A model generated the notes under the pieces. The model ran no database searches. It was given only the letters and a program-made list of their open reading frames with translations, and was not told the origin of the DNA. Below, piece by piece: positions 6,503 to 14,623 of a DNA stretch of 41,874 nt. Origin of the DNA: an uncultured Eubacteriales bacterium (GTDB taxonomy: Bacteria > Bacillota > Clostridia > Oscillospirales > Oscillospiraceae). A program made the translations under genes and the position numbers. Location of the stretch: contig USIH01000002.1 of NCBI GenBank assembly GCA_900554705.1, forward strand, positions 1 through 41,874. The letters run 5' to 3'. The stretch's first letter is position 1. Each line of letters begins with the position of its first letter.

Positions 6503-8140
6503 ATGGTTATTACAGAATTTCTGGAGCGCAACGCGCGCCTGTACGGCGAGGAGACCGCGCTGGTGGAGATCAATCCGTCCGAGGAGCGTGACAACGCGCG
6601 CACATGGCGCGATTTCAGCCTGATCGAGAACACACGGCCGGATCTTCCGTACCGGCGCGAGATCACATGGGAGCAATTTGACGCGAAGGCGAACCGCTTT
6701 GCCAATTTGCTGCTCAGCCGCAACGTAAAGAAGGGCGAAAAGGTCGCGATCCTGCTGATGAACTGTCTGGAGTGGCTGCCGATCTATTTCGGCATCCTCA
6801 AGGCGGGCGCGATCGCCGTTCCGATGAACTTCCGCTATTCCAGCGAGGAGATTGCCTACTGCGCCGATCTTGCGGATGTGCAGACGCTTGTGTTCGGGCC
6901 GGAGTTTAAGGATCGGCTGGAGCCGATCCTTCCGCAGCTTTCTCGTGTGTCGCGGATGTTCTATGTCGGGAAAAATGTACCGGCATTTGCCGAATCCTAT
7001 CTCACGCTCGTTAACTTCTGCGCACCTACCGCGCCGCCCGTCGCCTTGGCACAGGAGGATCACGCGGCGATCTATTTTTCCTCCGGAACGACAGGGTTTC
7101 CAAAGGCGATCCTGCACAACCACCGTGCGCTCGTCAGCGCCTGCCTGACGGAGCAGAATCACCACGGGCAAACGCATGACGACGTATTTCTATGCATTCC
7201 GCCGCTGTATCACACGGGTGCGAAGATGCACTGGTTCGGGTCGCTTGCCTCCGGCAGCAGCGCGGTGCTGCTGCGCGGTGTGAAGCCGGAGTGGATCCTG
7301 CGGGCGGTCACGGAAGAAAAGTGCACCATCGTCTGGCTGCTGGTGCCGTGGGCGCAGGATCTGCTTGACGCGATCGAGAGCGGACGGATCGACTTGCAGC
7401 ATTACTACTTAGAGCAGTGGCGGCTGATGCACATCGGCGCGCAGCCGGTTCCGCCATCGCTGATCCACCGCTGGCAAAAGTACTTTCCGAACCACAAATA
7501 TGATACGAATTACGGACTTTCCGAGTCCATCGGCCCGGGCTGCGTCCATCTCGGCTTGGAGAACATCCACAAGGTCGGCGCGATCGGCAAAGCGGGCTTC
7601 GGCTGGCAGGCACGCATTGTCGACACGCAGGGGCGCGCGGTCGAATGCGGACAGGTCGGGGAGCTTACCGTGAAAGGCCCCGGCGTGATGCTCTGCTATT
7701 ACAAGAACAAAGCGGCGACCGACGAAGTTCTCAAGGACGGATGGCTCTATACCGGCGACATGGCAAAGTATGACGAAGACGGCTTTATCTATCTGGTCGA
7801 CCGCAAAAAGGACGTCGTGATCACCGGCGGCGAAAACCTCTATCCGGTGCAGATCGAGGACTTCCTGCGCGCGTTTGAAAAGATTAAGGACGTCGCGGTG
7901 ATCGGCCTGCCGGACGCGCGTCTGGGCGAGATCGCTGCGGCGATCGTCGAGGTCAAGGACGGTGTTTGCTGCACGGAAGAGGAGATTAGTGCGTTTTGCA
8001 AGGCGCTGCCGCGCTACAAACGTCCCCGCAAGATCATTTTCGACCGCATACCGCGCAACCCCACCGGAAAGATCGAAAAGCCTGCGCTGCGGCAAAAGTA
8101 CTGCCACGGCAGGCTCGTTGAGGCGCAGACGACGAATTAA
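6503..8140 (+). CDS. AMP-binding acyl/aryl-CoA ligase (ANL superfamily)
   Basis: This 545-residue adenylate-forming enzyme has all core motifs: the ATP-binding loop Y-F-S-S-G-T-T-G-F-P-K near residue 193, Y-G-L-S-E-S-I-G-P-G near 337, W-L-Y-T-G-D-M near 413, D-R-K-K-D-V-V-I-T-G-G-E-N near 433, and the catalytic lysine in N-P-T-G-K-I-E-K near 524. It forms an acyl-CoA from a free acid, ATP and CoA. ATG 6503 was taken because GGAGG lies at 6493-6497. The in-frame TTG at 6491 precedes that site. It is the first gene after the T-box, so it is directly controlled by it, and it precedes iorAB and paaK. An aryl- or arylacetate substrate is suggested by context. A short- or medium-chain fatty acid cannot be excluded. 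Confidence 0.85.
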   Translation: MVITEFLERNARLYGEETALVEINPSEERDNARTWRDFSLIENTRPDLPYRREITWEQFDAKANRFANLLLSRNVKKGEKVAILLMNCLEWLPIYFGILKAGAIAVPMNFRYSSEEIAYCADLADVQTLVFGPEFKDRLEPILPQLSRVSRMFYVGKNVPAFAESYLTLVNFCAPTAPPVALAQEDHAAIYFSSGTTGFPKAILHNHRALVSACLTEQNHHGQTHDDVFLCIPPLYHTGAKMHWFGSLASGSSAVLLRGVKPEWILRAVTEEKCTIVWLLVPWAQDLLDAIESGRIDLQHYYLEQWRLMHIGAQPVPPSLIHRWQKYFPNHKYDTNYGLSESIGPGCVHLGLENIHKVGAIGKAGFGWQARIVDTQGRAVECGQVGELTVKGPGVMLCYYKNKAATDEVLKDGWLYTGDMAKYDEDGFIYLVDRKKDVVITGGENLYPVQIEDFLRAFEKIKDVAVIGLPDARLGEIAAAIVEVKDGVCCTEEEISAFCKALPRYKRPRKIIFDRIPRNPTGKIEKPALRQKYCHGRLVEAQTTN

Positions 8141-8143
8141 CGC

Positions 8144-8172
8144 TTGCATTGCATCGAAGATTGTATTAAAAT
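8144..8172 (+). promoter_or_regulatory. Internal sigma-A promoter upstream of iorA
   Basis: TTGCAT (8144-8149) and TAAAAT (8167-8172) are 17 bases apart in the 59-base gap between the ligase and iorA. No terminator is visible in the gap, so iorA could be read both from here and from the T-box promoter. Confidence 0.65.
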
Positions 8173-8199
8173 ACAGAAAAATCAAATGGAGGACAGAGC

Positions 8200-9933
8200 G
8201 TGAAACAGTTGATGCTGGGCAACGAAGCCGTTGCCCGCGGGTTATATGAGGCGGGCTGCGCCTTTGTTTCGAGTTATCCGGGCACACCGAGCACGGAGAT
8301 CACCGAATGCGCGGCGAAGTTCCCTGAAATTTACGCGGAGTGGGCGCCAAACGAAAAGGTCGCGATGGAGGCGGCGTTCGGCGCAAGTCTTGCCGGAAAG
8401 CGCAGCTTTTGCGGCATGAAGCACGTCGGCCTGAATGTCGCGGCTGATCCGCTGTTTACCATCGCTTATACCGGAGTGAACGCGGGTATGGTGATCGCCG
8501 TTGCGGATGATGCGGGGATGCACAGCTCACAAAACGAACAGGATTCGCGCAATTATGCAAAGGCCGCGAAGCTGCCGATGCTGGAGCCGTCAGACTCCGC
8601 CGAGGCGCTTGCGTTTGCAAAGAGCGCCTATGAGCTGTCCGAACGCTTCGACACGCCGGTTCTGCTGAAAATGTGTACCCGCGTTGCGCATTCCCAAAGC
8701 GCTGTGGAGCTGTCCGACCGCGTGCAAGCGCCGGAGCGACCCTATGAGAAAACACCGGAAAAGTATATCATGATGCCCGCTTTTGCAAAGAAGCGGCATC
8801 CCGTTGTGGAGAAGCGGCTTGCCGCGCTGGCGGATTTTGCCGCGCAGACGCCGCTCAACCGCTGGGAGCACGGCACGGAAAAGAAGCTCGGCATCATCAC
8901 ATCGAGCACCTGCTACCAGTATGTGCGCGAGGTCTGCGGAGAGGAGGTCAGCGTGCTGAAGCTCGGCATGGTCTGGCCGCTTTCTGCCGCGCTTCTCAAG
9001 GCCTTCGCCGCCTCGGTCGAACGCGTCGTCGTCGTGGAGGAGCTGGACGGATTTATCGAAGCATTCTGCAAGAGCATCGGTCTTTCCGTCACCGGCAAGG
9101 AGCTGTTTTCCAACGTTGGCGAGCTTTCTCAAAACAAGGTGGCAGCGGGGCTTGGGAAAGCGGTTGACCGCGGCGTGTCCCTCGACGAACCGCTCCCGCC
9201 GCGCCCGCCGGTCATGTGCGCGGGCTGTCCGCATCGCGGCCTGTACTATACCCTCAAAAAGCTCAAGCTGACCGTCATCGGTGACATCGGCTGTTATACG
9301 CTCGGTGCGGTCGCACCGCTCCACGCCGTTGACAGCGTTGTGTGCATGGGTGCTTCCGTTTCCGGCATTCACGGATTCCTCAAGGGCGGCGGTGACCCGT
9401 CGCGCACGGTCGCCGTGATCGGTGACTCCACGTTTATGCACTCAGGCATGACGGGGCTTGTCAACATCGCCTACAACGATTCCAAGAGCACGGTGATCAT
9501 TCTGGATAATTCCATCACCGGCATGACGGGACACCAGCAGAATCCGACGACCGGCTTTAACCTGAAGGGCGACCCTGCGGCGAAGGTCGATCTGGAGGCG
9601 CTTTGTCACGCGCTCGGTATCGGGCGCGTCCGCGTCGTCGATCCCTATGATCTGGCGCAGTGCGAGGCGGTGCTTCGGGAGGAGCTTGCGGCACCGGAGG
9701 CCTCCGTGATCATTTCCCGCCGCCCCTGCGCGCTTTTGAAGTATGTAAAGCACAAGCCGCCGCTCCGCGTGGATCCGGAACAATGTGTCTCCTGCCATGC
9801 GTGCATGAAGATCGGATGCCCCGCGATCAGCCTGCGGGACAATAAGGCGCGGATCGACAAGACGCAATGCACCGGCTGCGGCGTGTGCCGACAGCTCTGC
9901 AAGTTTGGTGCGCTTCGGGAGGGTCAGGCATGA
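8200..9933 (+). CDS. iorA: Indolepyruvate ferredoxin oxidoreductase, alpha subunit
   Basis: This 577-residue TPP and iron-sulfur enzyme subunit interconverts aryl pyruvates and arylacetyl-CoA plus CO2 with ferredoxin. The N-terminal pyrimidine-binding domain begins G-N-E-A-V-A-R-G and has S-S-Y-P-G-T-P-S-T-E-I. A C-A-G-C-P-H-R-G motif near residue 340 starts the TPP-binding part, and G-D-S-T-F-M-H-S-G near 408 is the TPP/Mg motif. The C-terminus is a ferredoxin-like domain with two 4Fe-4S motifs, C-V-S-C-H-A-C near 529 and C-T-G-C-G-V-C near 557. The start is GTG with GGAGG at 8188-8192. It overlaps iorB by 4 bases, which fits stoichiometric translation of the two subunits. Confidence 0.96.
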   Translation: MKQLMLGNEAVARGLYEAGCAFVSSYPGTPSTEITECAAKFPEIYAEWAPNEKVAMEAAFGASLAGKRSFCGMKHVGLNVAADPLFTIAYTGVNAGMVIAVADDAGMHSSQNEQDSRNYAKAAKLPMLEPSDSAEALAFAKSAYELSERFDTPVLLKMCTRVAHSQSAVELSDRVQAPERPYEKTPEKYIMMPAFAKKRHPVVEKRLAALADFAAQTPLNRWEHGTEKKLGIITSSTCYQYVREVCGEEVSVLKLGMVWPLSAALLKAFAASVERVVVVEELDGFIEAFCKSIGLSVTGKELFSNVGELSQNKVAAGLGKAVDRGVSLDEPLPPRPPVMCAGCPHRGLYYTLKKLKLTVIGDIGCYTLGAVAPLHAVDSVVCMGASVSGIHGFLKGGGDPSRTVAVIGDSTFMHSGMTGLVNIAYNDSKSTVIILDNSITGMTGHQQNPTTGFNLKGDPAAKVDLEALCHALGIGRVRVVDPYDLAQCEAVLREELAAPEASVIISRRPCALLKYVKHKPPLRVDPEQCVSCHACMKIGCPAISLRDNKARIDKTQCTGCGVCRQLCKFGALREGQA

Positions 9934-10502
9934 AAACGAAAAATATCATGATCGTCGGCGTTGGCGGGCAGGGAAGTCTGCTTGCAAGCAAGCTGTTGGG
10001 ACGTTTGCTGCTTGCGCGCGACTATGACGTCAAGGTTTCGGAGGTACACGGCATGAGCCAGCGCGGCGGAAGCGTCGTGACCTATGTGCGCTACGGAGAC
10101 CGTGTGTGCTCGCCCGTGATCGACGAAGGTGAGGCGGACTTCATCGTATCTTTCGAACTGCTGGAGGCGGCGCGCTGGGCGCATTTTTTGAAGCCGGATG
10201 GCGTGATCGTTACCAATACGCAGCGGATCGATCCCATGCCGGTCATCACGGGCGCAATGCAATACCCGCAGGCGCTTGCCGAGAAGATGCAGGCGGCCGG
10301 ACTGCGCGTAGACGCGACCGATTGCCTGACGCCTGCGCAAGAGGCAGGCTCTTCCAAGGCGGTCAATCTTGTGCTGCTGGGAAGGCTCTCCCGATACTTT
10401 GATTTTCCCAAGGAGGAATGGCTCACGGCGATCCGGCGGAGTGTGCCGGAGAAATTTCTGGCAATGAACACGAAGGCCTTTTTGCTGGGAGCCGAGGCAT
10501 AA
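9930..10502 (+). CDS. iorB: Indolepyruvate ferredoxin oxidoreductase, beta subunit
   Basis: This 190-residue protein of the 2-oxoacid:ferredoxin oxidoreductase gamma-type domain starts [16 protein letters not shown]. It also carries the family motif [12 protein letters not shown] near residue 38. It is the CoA- and partner-binding subunit of IorAB. The start ATG at 9930 has GGAGGG at 9918-9923 and overlaps the iorA stop in an ATGA. An upstream in-frame ATG exists inside iorA, but it would add 21 residues with no family match. Length and order (iorA-iorB-paaK) are as in other anaerobes. Confidence 0.95.
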   Translation: MKTKNIMIVGVGGQGSLLASKLLGRLLLARDYDVKVSEVHGMSQRGGSVVTYVRYGDRVCSPVIDEGEADFIVSFELLEAARWAHFLKPDGVIVTNTQRIDPMPVITGAMQYPQALAEKMQAAGLRVDATDCLTPAQEAGSSKAVNLVLLGRLSRYFDFPKEEWLTAIRRSVPEKFLAMNTKAFLLGAEA

Positions 10503-10503
10503 A

Positions 10504-11808
10504 ATGGAACGATACTATCAACCGCAGATCGAAACGGCATCGCGCGAGGCGCTGACCGCGCTCCAGAGCGAGCGATTGGTCGCGACGGTGCGGCGGGTTT
10601 ACGACAATGTGCCGTTTTACCGACAAAAGATGGAGCAGGCGGGTGTGACGCCGGAGGACATCCGTTCCGTTGCAGATCTTTCCAAGCTGCCGTTTTCCTA
10701 CAAGAGCGATCTGCGCGACACCTACCCCTTCGGCCTCTTTGCCGTAAAACTCAAGGATGTGGTTCGCCTGCACGCTTCAAGCGGCACGACCGGAAAGCAG
10801 ATCGTGGTCGGCTACACGCGCCATGACCTTGAGATCTGGAACGACTGCTGCGCGCGCGCCCTGACGGCGGCCGGATGCACCGACGAGGACATCGTCCACG
10901 TCTCCTACGGCTACGGCCTGTTTACGGGCGGCCTTGGCGCGGACGGCGGCGCAATGCGCATCGGTGCGACGACGGTTCCGGCATCCACCGGAAACACACA
11001 ACGGCAAATCACGCTTTTGCACGATTTCGGCGCGACGGTGCTCTGCTGCACTCCCTCTTACGCGCTGCACATCGCGGAGGTGATGCGCAAGAACGGACTG
11101 AGCAAGGAAGATCTGCACCTGAAGGCGGGTATTTTCGGCGCGGAACCGTGGACGAACGAAATGCGCCTTCAGATCGAGCGGGAGCTTGGTCTGCGCGCGT
11201 TTGACATCTACGGTCTGACGGAAGTCATCGGCCCGGGCGTCGCCTTTGAATGCAGTCGGCAGGACGGAATGCACGTGAACGAGGATCATTTTATCGTTGA
11301 GGTCATTGATCCGGAGACCGGTGAACCGCTGCCGGACGGCACGGAAGGCGAGCTGGTCCTTACCTGCATCACGAAGGAGGCCTTCCCCGTGCTGCGCTAC
11401 CGGACGCGCGATATTGGCGTGGTGCATCGCGGCACGTGCGCCTGCGGCAGAACGCTTGCCAAGATGACAAAGCCGAGAGGCAGAACGGACGATATGCTCA
11501 TCATCCGCGGCGTCAATGTTTTTCCTTCGCAGATCGAAACGGTGCTACTCGCACAGGGCTACACGGCGAACTATCAGATCGTCGTCGACCGCGCGGATCA
11601 TTTCGACAGCGTCGAGGTGCAGGTCGAGATCAGCGAAGAAGTCTTTTCCGACACGGTGCGCGGCCTTGCGGATCGTTCGCGCGCACTTTCCGAGGCGCTG
11701 AACTCCCTGCTGGGCATCCGCGCCAAGGTGACCTTGCTCGAACCCAACACACTGCCGCGCTCGGAGGGCAAGGCGGTTCGCGTTGTGGATCGGCGCAAAC
11801 TCTTTTGA
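10504..11808 (+). CDS. paaK: Phenylacetate-CoA ligase
   Basis: This 434-residue member of the PaaK branch of AMP-forming ligases is of typical length. Motifs are [11 protein letters not shown] near residue 88 (ATP binding), [10 protein letters not shown] near 238, Y-R-T-R-D near 300 and the C-terminal lysine in S-E-G-K-A-V-R-V. It activates phenylacetate or related arylacetates (indoleacetate, 4-hydroxyphenylacetate) to CoA thioesters, the substrates that IorAB can carboxylate to aryl pyruvates or the products it makes from them. It begins one base after the iorB stop. In anaerobes this trio is the usual aryl-acid module. Which arylacetate it prefers is not visible. Confidence 0.93.
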   Translation: MERYYQPQIETASREALTALQSERLVATVRRVYDNVPFYRQKMEQAGVTPEDIRSVADLSKLPFSYKSDLRDTYPFGLFAVKLKDVVRLHASSGTTGKQIVVGYTRHDLEIWNDCCARALTAAGCTDEDIVHVSYGYGLFTGGLGADGGAMRIGATTVPASTGNTQRQITLLHDFGATVLCCTPSYALHIAEVMRKNGLSKEDLHLKAGIFGAEPWTNEMRLQIERELGLRAFDIYGLTEVIGPGVAFECSRQDGMHVNEDHFIVEVIDPETGEPLPDGTEGELVLTCITKEAFPVLRYRTRDIGVVHRGTCACGRTLAKMTKPRGRTDDMLIIRGVNVFPSQIETVLLAQGYTANYQIVVDRADHFDSVEVQVEISEEVFSDTVRGLADRSRALSEALNSLLGIRAKVTLLEPNTLPRSEGKAVRVVDRRKLF

Positions 11809-11823
11809 GATGGGTGAAGCAAT

Positions 11824-12255
11824 ATGATATTACAGTTATCTGTCTTTTTACAAAACAAATCCGGAAAGATCGCCGCGATCACGCAGGCTTTGTGGCAGGC
11901 AAATGTCGACATTCGCGCGCTTACCATTGCCGACACGACGGATTTTGGGATCCTGCGGATGCTGGTCAGCGACGTGAATCAGGCAAAGGAAGCGCTGCGC
12001 CGGATGAACTGTGTCGTCAGCACAAACGAGGTGGTCGTGCTGGCCGTGCCGGATGTGACGGGCGGCCTTTCCGAGCTTCTGACGCTGCTGGCGCGCGAAA
12101 ACGTGGACATCGAATATATGTATTCTCTGGTCGTGCGCGGAAGCAGCGACGCCTATATGGTGCTGCGCGTTTGCGACGAGACGCGGCTCCTGCAAGTGCT
12201 GGAGCGCAGCGGGATCAGAACCGTCTCTCCGGAGACGCTGCAAATCAAAATGTGA
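11824..12255 (+). CDS. Tandem ACT-domain protein
   Basis: This 143-residue protein consists of two ACT folds and nothing else: residues 1-68 (L-Q-L-S-V-F-L-Q-N-K-S-G-K-I-A-A-I-T) and 69-143 (A-V-P-D-V-T-G-G-L-S-E-L-L). ACT domains bind small ligands, mostly amino acids. Small double-ACT proteins are commonly encoded next to paaK and iorAB. It has no catalytic or DNA-binding domain, so a role as an allosteric partner or amino-acid sensor for the pathway is likely but inferred. It lies 15 bases after paaK and 10 before the aminotransferase, in the same operon. Confidence 0.88.
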   Translation: MILQLSVFLQNKSGKIAAITQALWQANVDIRALTIADTTDFGILRMLVSDVNQAKEALRRMNCVVSTNEVVVLAVPDVTGGLSELLTLLARENVDIEYMYSLVVRGSSDAYMVLRVCDETRLLQVLERSGIRTVSPETLQIKM

Positions 12256-12265
12256 GGGAATTGCC

Positions 12266-13432
12266 ATGCAGGAAATGAGTAGAAAATGTCAGCATTTTAC
12301 GGACTCTGTGATCCGGCGCATGACGCGCATTGCCATAGCGAACGACGCGATCAATCTTGCGCAGGGGTTTCCGGATTTCGATCCGCCGAAGGAATTGATG
12401 GATCGGCTGGAGGAAGTGAGCCATCAGGGGCCGCACCAGTATCCGATCACCATGGGCGCGCCCAATTTCCGCCGTGCGCTTTCCAAAAAATGTGCCCGCT
12501 GGATGGGGCGCGCGCCGGATCCCGAGACGGAGATGGTCATTACCATCGGCTCGACGGAGGCAATGGTCGACACGCTCTTTGCCCTGACCAATCCGGGCGA
12601 CAAGGTGATCCTGTTTTCGCCGTATTTTGAAAACTATCGCGCGCAGGCGCTGTTCGCAGGCTGTGAGCCGGTGTTCGTCCCGCTGATCCCGCCGACATTC
12701 CACTACGATGCCAATGTGCTGGAGGATGCGTTCCGCAAGGGAGCGAAGGCGATCCTCATCTGCAATCCCTCCAACCCGAGCGGCAGGGTGTTCACGCGCG
12801 CGGAGCTGGAGGAGATTGCGGCGCTTGCGATCAAATACGACACGTATGTGATCATGGACGAGGTCTATGAGCATATCGTCTATGCGCCCAATGTGCACAC
12901 CTATATGAGCACGCTGCCGGGGATGTGGGAGCGGACGGTCTCGTGCAGCTCGCTGTCCAAGACATATTCCATCACGGGCTGGCGTCTCGGCTATGCGATC
13001 GCTGCGAAGCCGATCGTGGATCGGATCAAGCAGTACCATGATTTTAACGCCGTCGGTGCGCCTTCGCCTCTGATGGAGGCGGCTGTCGTCGGGCTGGAAA
13101 TGCCAGACAGCTATTACGAAGCGTTTGGCGCGCACTACGCGCACATGAAGAAAATCTTCACTGAAGGCCTCGACCGGCTCGGCATTGCGTATACCGACCC
13201 GCAGGGCGCGTATTTTGTCCTTGCCAATATCGGTCAGTTTATGAAAAAGGGGCAGACGGACGTGGAGTTCTGCGAAGAGATGACGCAGAAGGTCGGCGTC
13301 GCCGCAGTCCCGGGCAGCTCGTTCTTCCATGAGAATGTTCCGGACATCGTTCGGCTGCATTTTGCCAAAAAGGACGAAACGCTTTACGAAGCGCTCAACC
13401 GCCTGTCCGATATGAAGAGCAAGATGGCATAA
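12266..13432 (+). CDS. Class I/II (fold type I) PLP aminotransferase
   Basis: This 388-residue enzyme is of the aspartate/aromatic aminotransferase superfamily. Visible motifs are the N-terminal I-N-L-A-Q-G-F-P-D-F, the N-P-S-N-P-S-G-R segment near 168, D-E-V-Y-E-H near 199, and the PLP lysine in S-S-L-S-K-T-Y-S-I-T-G-W-R-L-G-Y near residue 233. The conserved arginine that binds the substrate carboxylate lies in the C-terminal I-V-R-L-H-F. It could transaminate aryl pyruvates to Phe, Tyr or Trp and so complete the conversion begun by PaaK and IorAB. It is the last gene of the operon, followed by a strong terminator. Exact amino-acid specificity is not decidable here. Confidence 0.88.
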   Translation: MQEMSRKCQHFTDSVIRRMTRIAIANDAINLAQGFPDFDPPKELMDRLEEVSHQGPHQYPITMGAPNFRRALSKKCARWMGRAPDPETEMVITIGSTEAMVDTLFALTNPGDKVILFSPYFENYRAQALFAGCEPVFVPLIPPTFHYDANVLEDAFRKGAKAILICNPSNPSGRVFTRAELEEIAALAIKYDTYVIMDEVYEHIVYAPNVHTYMSTLPGMWERTVSCSSLSKTYSITGWRLGYAIAAKPIVDRIKQYHDFNAVGAPSPLMEAAVVGLEMPDSYYEAFGAHYAHMKKIFTEGLDRLGIAYTDPQGAYFVLANIGQFMKKGQTDVEFCEEMTQKVGVAAVPGSSFFHENVPDIVRLHFAKKDETLYEALNRLSDMKSKMA

Positions 13433-13439
13433 AGAGAAC

Positions 13440-13469
13440 GGGTCTGTTGCAAGTGACTGCAACAGACCC
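13440..13469 (+). terminator. Intrinsic terminator of the ior operon
   Basis: A perfect 12-bp stem (13440-13451 with 13458-13469) and 6-base loop are followed by ATCTTTTTT. It begins 7 bases after the aminotransferase stop and faces the convergent SASP gene. Confidence 0.9.
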
Positions 13470-13476
13470 ATCTTTT

Positions 13477-13671
13477 TTACTTCATGGAGCGCTCGTAGGA
13501 CTCGATCATCTTCTTGACCATCTGACCGCCGACGCTGCCGGCTTCGCGGGAGGTCAGGTCGCCGTTGTAGCCGTTCTTCAGGTTGACGCCAACCTCGCTG
13601 GCCGCTTCCATCTTGAACTTGTCCATCGCATCACGTGCTTCGGGAACGTTGATCTGATTGCTGTTCTTCAT
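13477..13671 (-). CDS. Alpha/beta-type small acid-soluble spore protein (SASP)
   Basis: This protein of about 64 residues binds and protects spore DNA. It shows the GPR-protease cleavage region (F-K-M-E-A-A-S-E-V-G-V) and the conserved G-D-L-T-S-R-E-A-G-S-V-G-G-Q-M-V-K-K-M-I near the C-terminus. The start is placed at 13671 because AAAGGAG on the minus strand lies 9 bases upstream. An in-frame ATG three codons earlier directly abuts that site and is a poor start. Together with sigK it shows that the organism sporulates. The gene is convergent with the ior operon. Expression in the forespore under sigma-G is expected for the family, but no clear sigma-G promoter was recognised. Confidence 0.93.
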   Translation of the reverse strand: MKNSNQINVPEARDAMDKFKMEAASEVGVNLKNGYNGDLTSREAGSVGGQMVKKMIESYERSMK

Positions 13672-13941
13672 TTCATCCATCTCCTTTTCATAATAGCCAT
13701 CGCTTTCTGTGATGACCTTGTTTGTAGTGTTACCTCTTTTTCCGACTTCAATCTGTTAATTTTTGATAATGCCGGAGGACGTGACAGACGCGATAAAAAC
13801 CGGACAAAAAATGAATACCAGACGGGGAATGAAAATGAAGAATTCCGTTAAAAAATTCGAAATTCAAACGATTTGACGACTTTATTACAAAATACAATCG
13901 CTGTGTGTTTTCCCTTTCCTGATTTCAGGGGAAATTGCCTC
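13672..13941. other. AT-rich intergenic stretch, no gene seen
   Basis: Between the SASP gene and the OLE promoter the sequence is visibly richer in A and T than its surroundings. It holds only short unconvincing reading frames (for example about 35 codons near 13770) and a weak CCTGATTTCAGG-type hairpin. It probably carries the SASP promoter, which could not be pinned down. Confidence 0.5.
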
Positions 13942-13970
13942 TTGAATATTTTCTTTGCGTATGGTATGAT
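13942..13970 (+). promoter_or_regulatory. Sigma-A promoter of the OLE-oapA-dxs cluster
   Basis: TTGAAT (13942-13947) and TATGAT (13965-13970) are 17 bases apart. Transcription would begin near 13977, where the structured RNA starts. No other good promoter is seen before dxs. Confidence 0.75.
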
Positions 13971-13976
13971 ACGCAC

Positions 13977-14590
13977 TGGTGGCGCTGTATCCTAGTCAAA
14001 GCGCGCAGATTTCGAAGAAGGGCCTAAAAATCCTTTAAAGGGCACATCGATGAAGTCCCTTGTGCTTGCTTTTTTCGCCCAGATCAGGGTGGGTGCTGGG
14101 GGTTAAGGTTTTCGGGCGAGGTGTAATGGCATATACCGACCGACCCGATCTCCGTGGAGACCTGCTATTGTGCGACAGCCGTACCGCAGCCGTAACCGAC
14201 TGCCCGGACTGCGTACGAAACAGGGATGAACCTGCAAGGCGGTGCACAGAATCGTGTGCTGCGTGCAGTGTAGCCTGCCTTGCGTGGATATGTGGGAATA
14301 GGGGAGCGACGCGCTTTTTGCTGCGGCCACGGCAGAAAGTGATATTGCCCCTTGAAACCTTATCTGCAAAAGAGGATAGAGTTTGCGCGCGATGTTGTGG
14401 AAATCACCTAGGCGGTCTGAATAAGGGCAGATAGCGGATTGCAGTGCGGTCTAAGTGGCAATCGGGTATCGGATGCGGCGACGCTCCGACGAGACTTCAA
14501 ACGGAAACGGCCTTCCGGTAACGGACGGTAGTCAAAGGGGAAAGCCGACCCGACCTAAGCCGTAAGATTTACGCTATTTGCTGCCACCAT
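13977..14590 (+). ncRNA. ole: OLE RNA (ornate large extremophilic RNA), putative
   Basis: About 610 bases without a credible protein gene lie between a good promoter and oapA, and they are rich in local inverted repeats. Examples are GCGCT with AGCGC near 13984-14004 and several GC arms between 14090 and 14530. Size, orientation and position match OLE RNA, a noncoding RNA of Firmicutes that lies immediately upstream of the gene for its membrane partner OapA, within the ispA-dxs-recN cluster. In Halalkalibacterium halodurans the OLE particle sits at the membrane and affects tolerance to alcohols, cold and magnesium. The call here rests on context, length and structure. Individual OLE helices were not modelled, and the 3' end is approximate. 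No terminator precedes oapA, so the RNA is probably part of a polycistronic transcript. Confidence 0.85.
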
Positions 14591-14623
14591 TTTGATTACA
14601 TATCTGGAGGGAAATGTCGCCTT

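Noticed and set aside
13770..13877. 35-codon frame between the SASP gene and the OLE promoter
   Set aside because: Low-complexity composition, no family resemblance and no clear ribosome binding site.
14060..14434. Open reading frame of about 124 codons on the plus strand inside the OLE region, and 88- and 70-codon frames opposite
   Set aside because: No Shine-Dalgarno, no recognisable protein features, and the stretch is better explained as a structured RNA.
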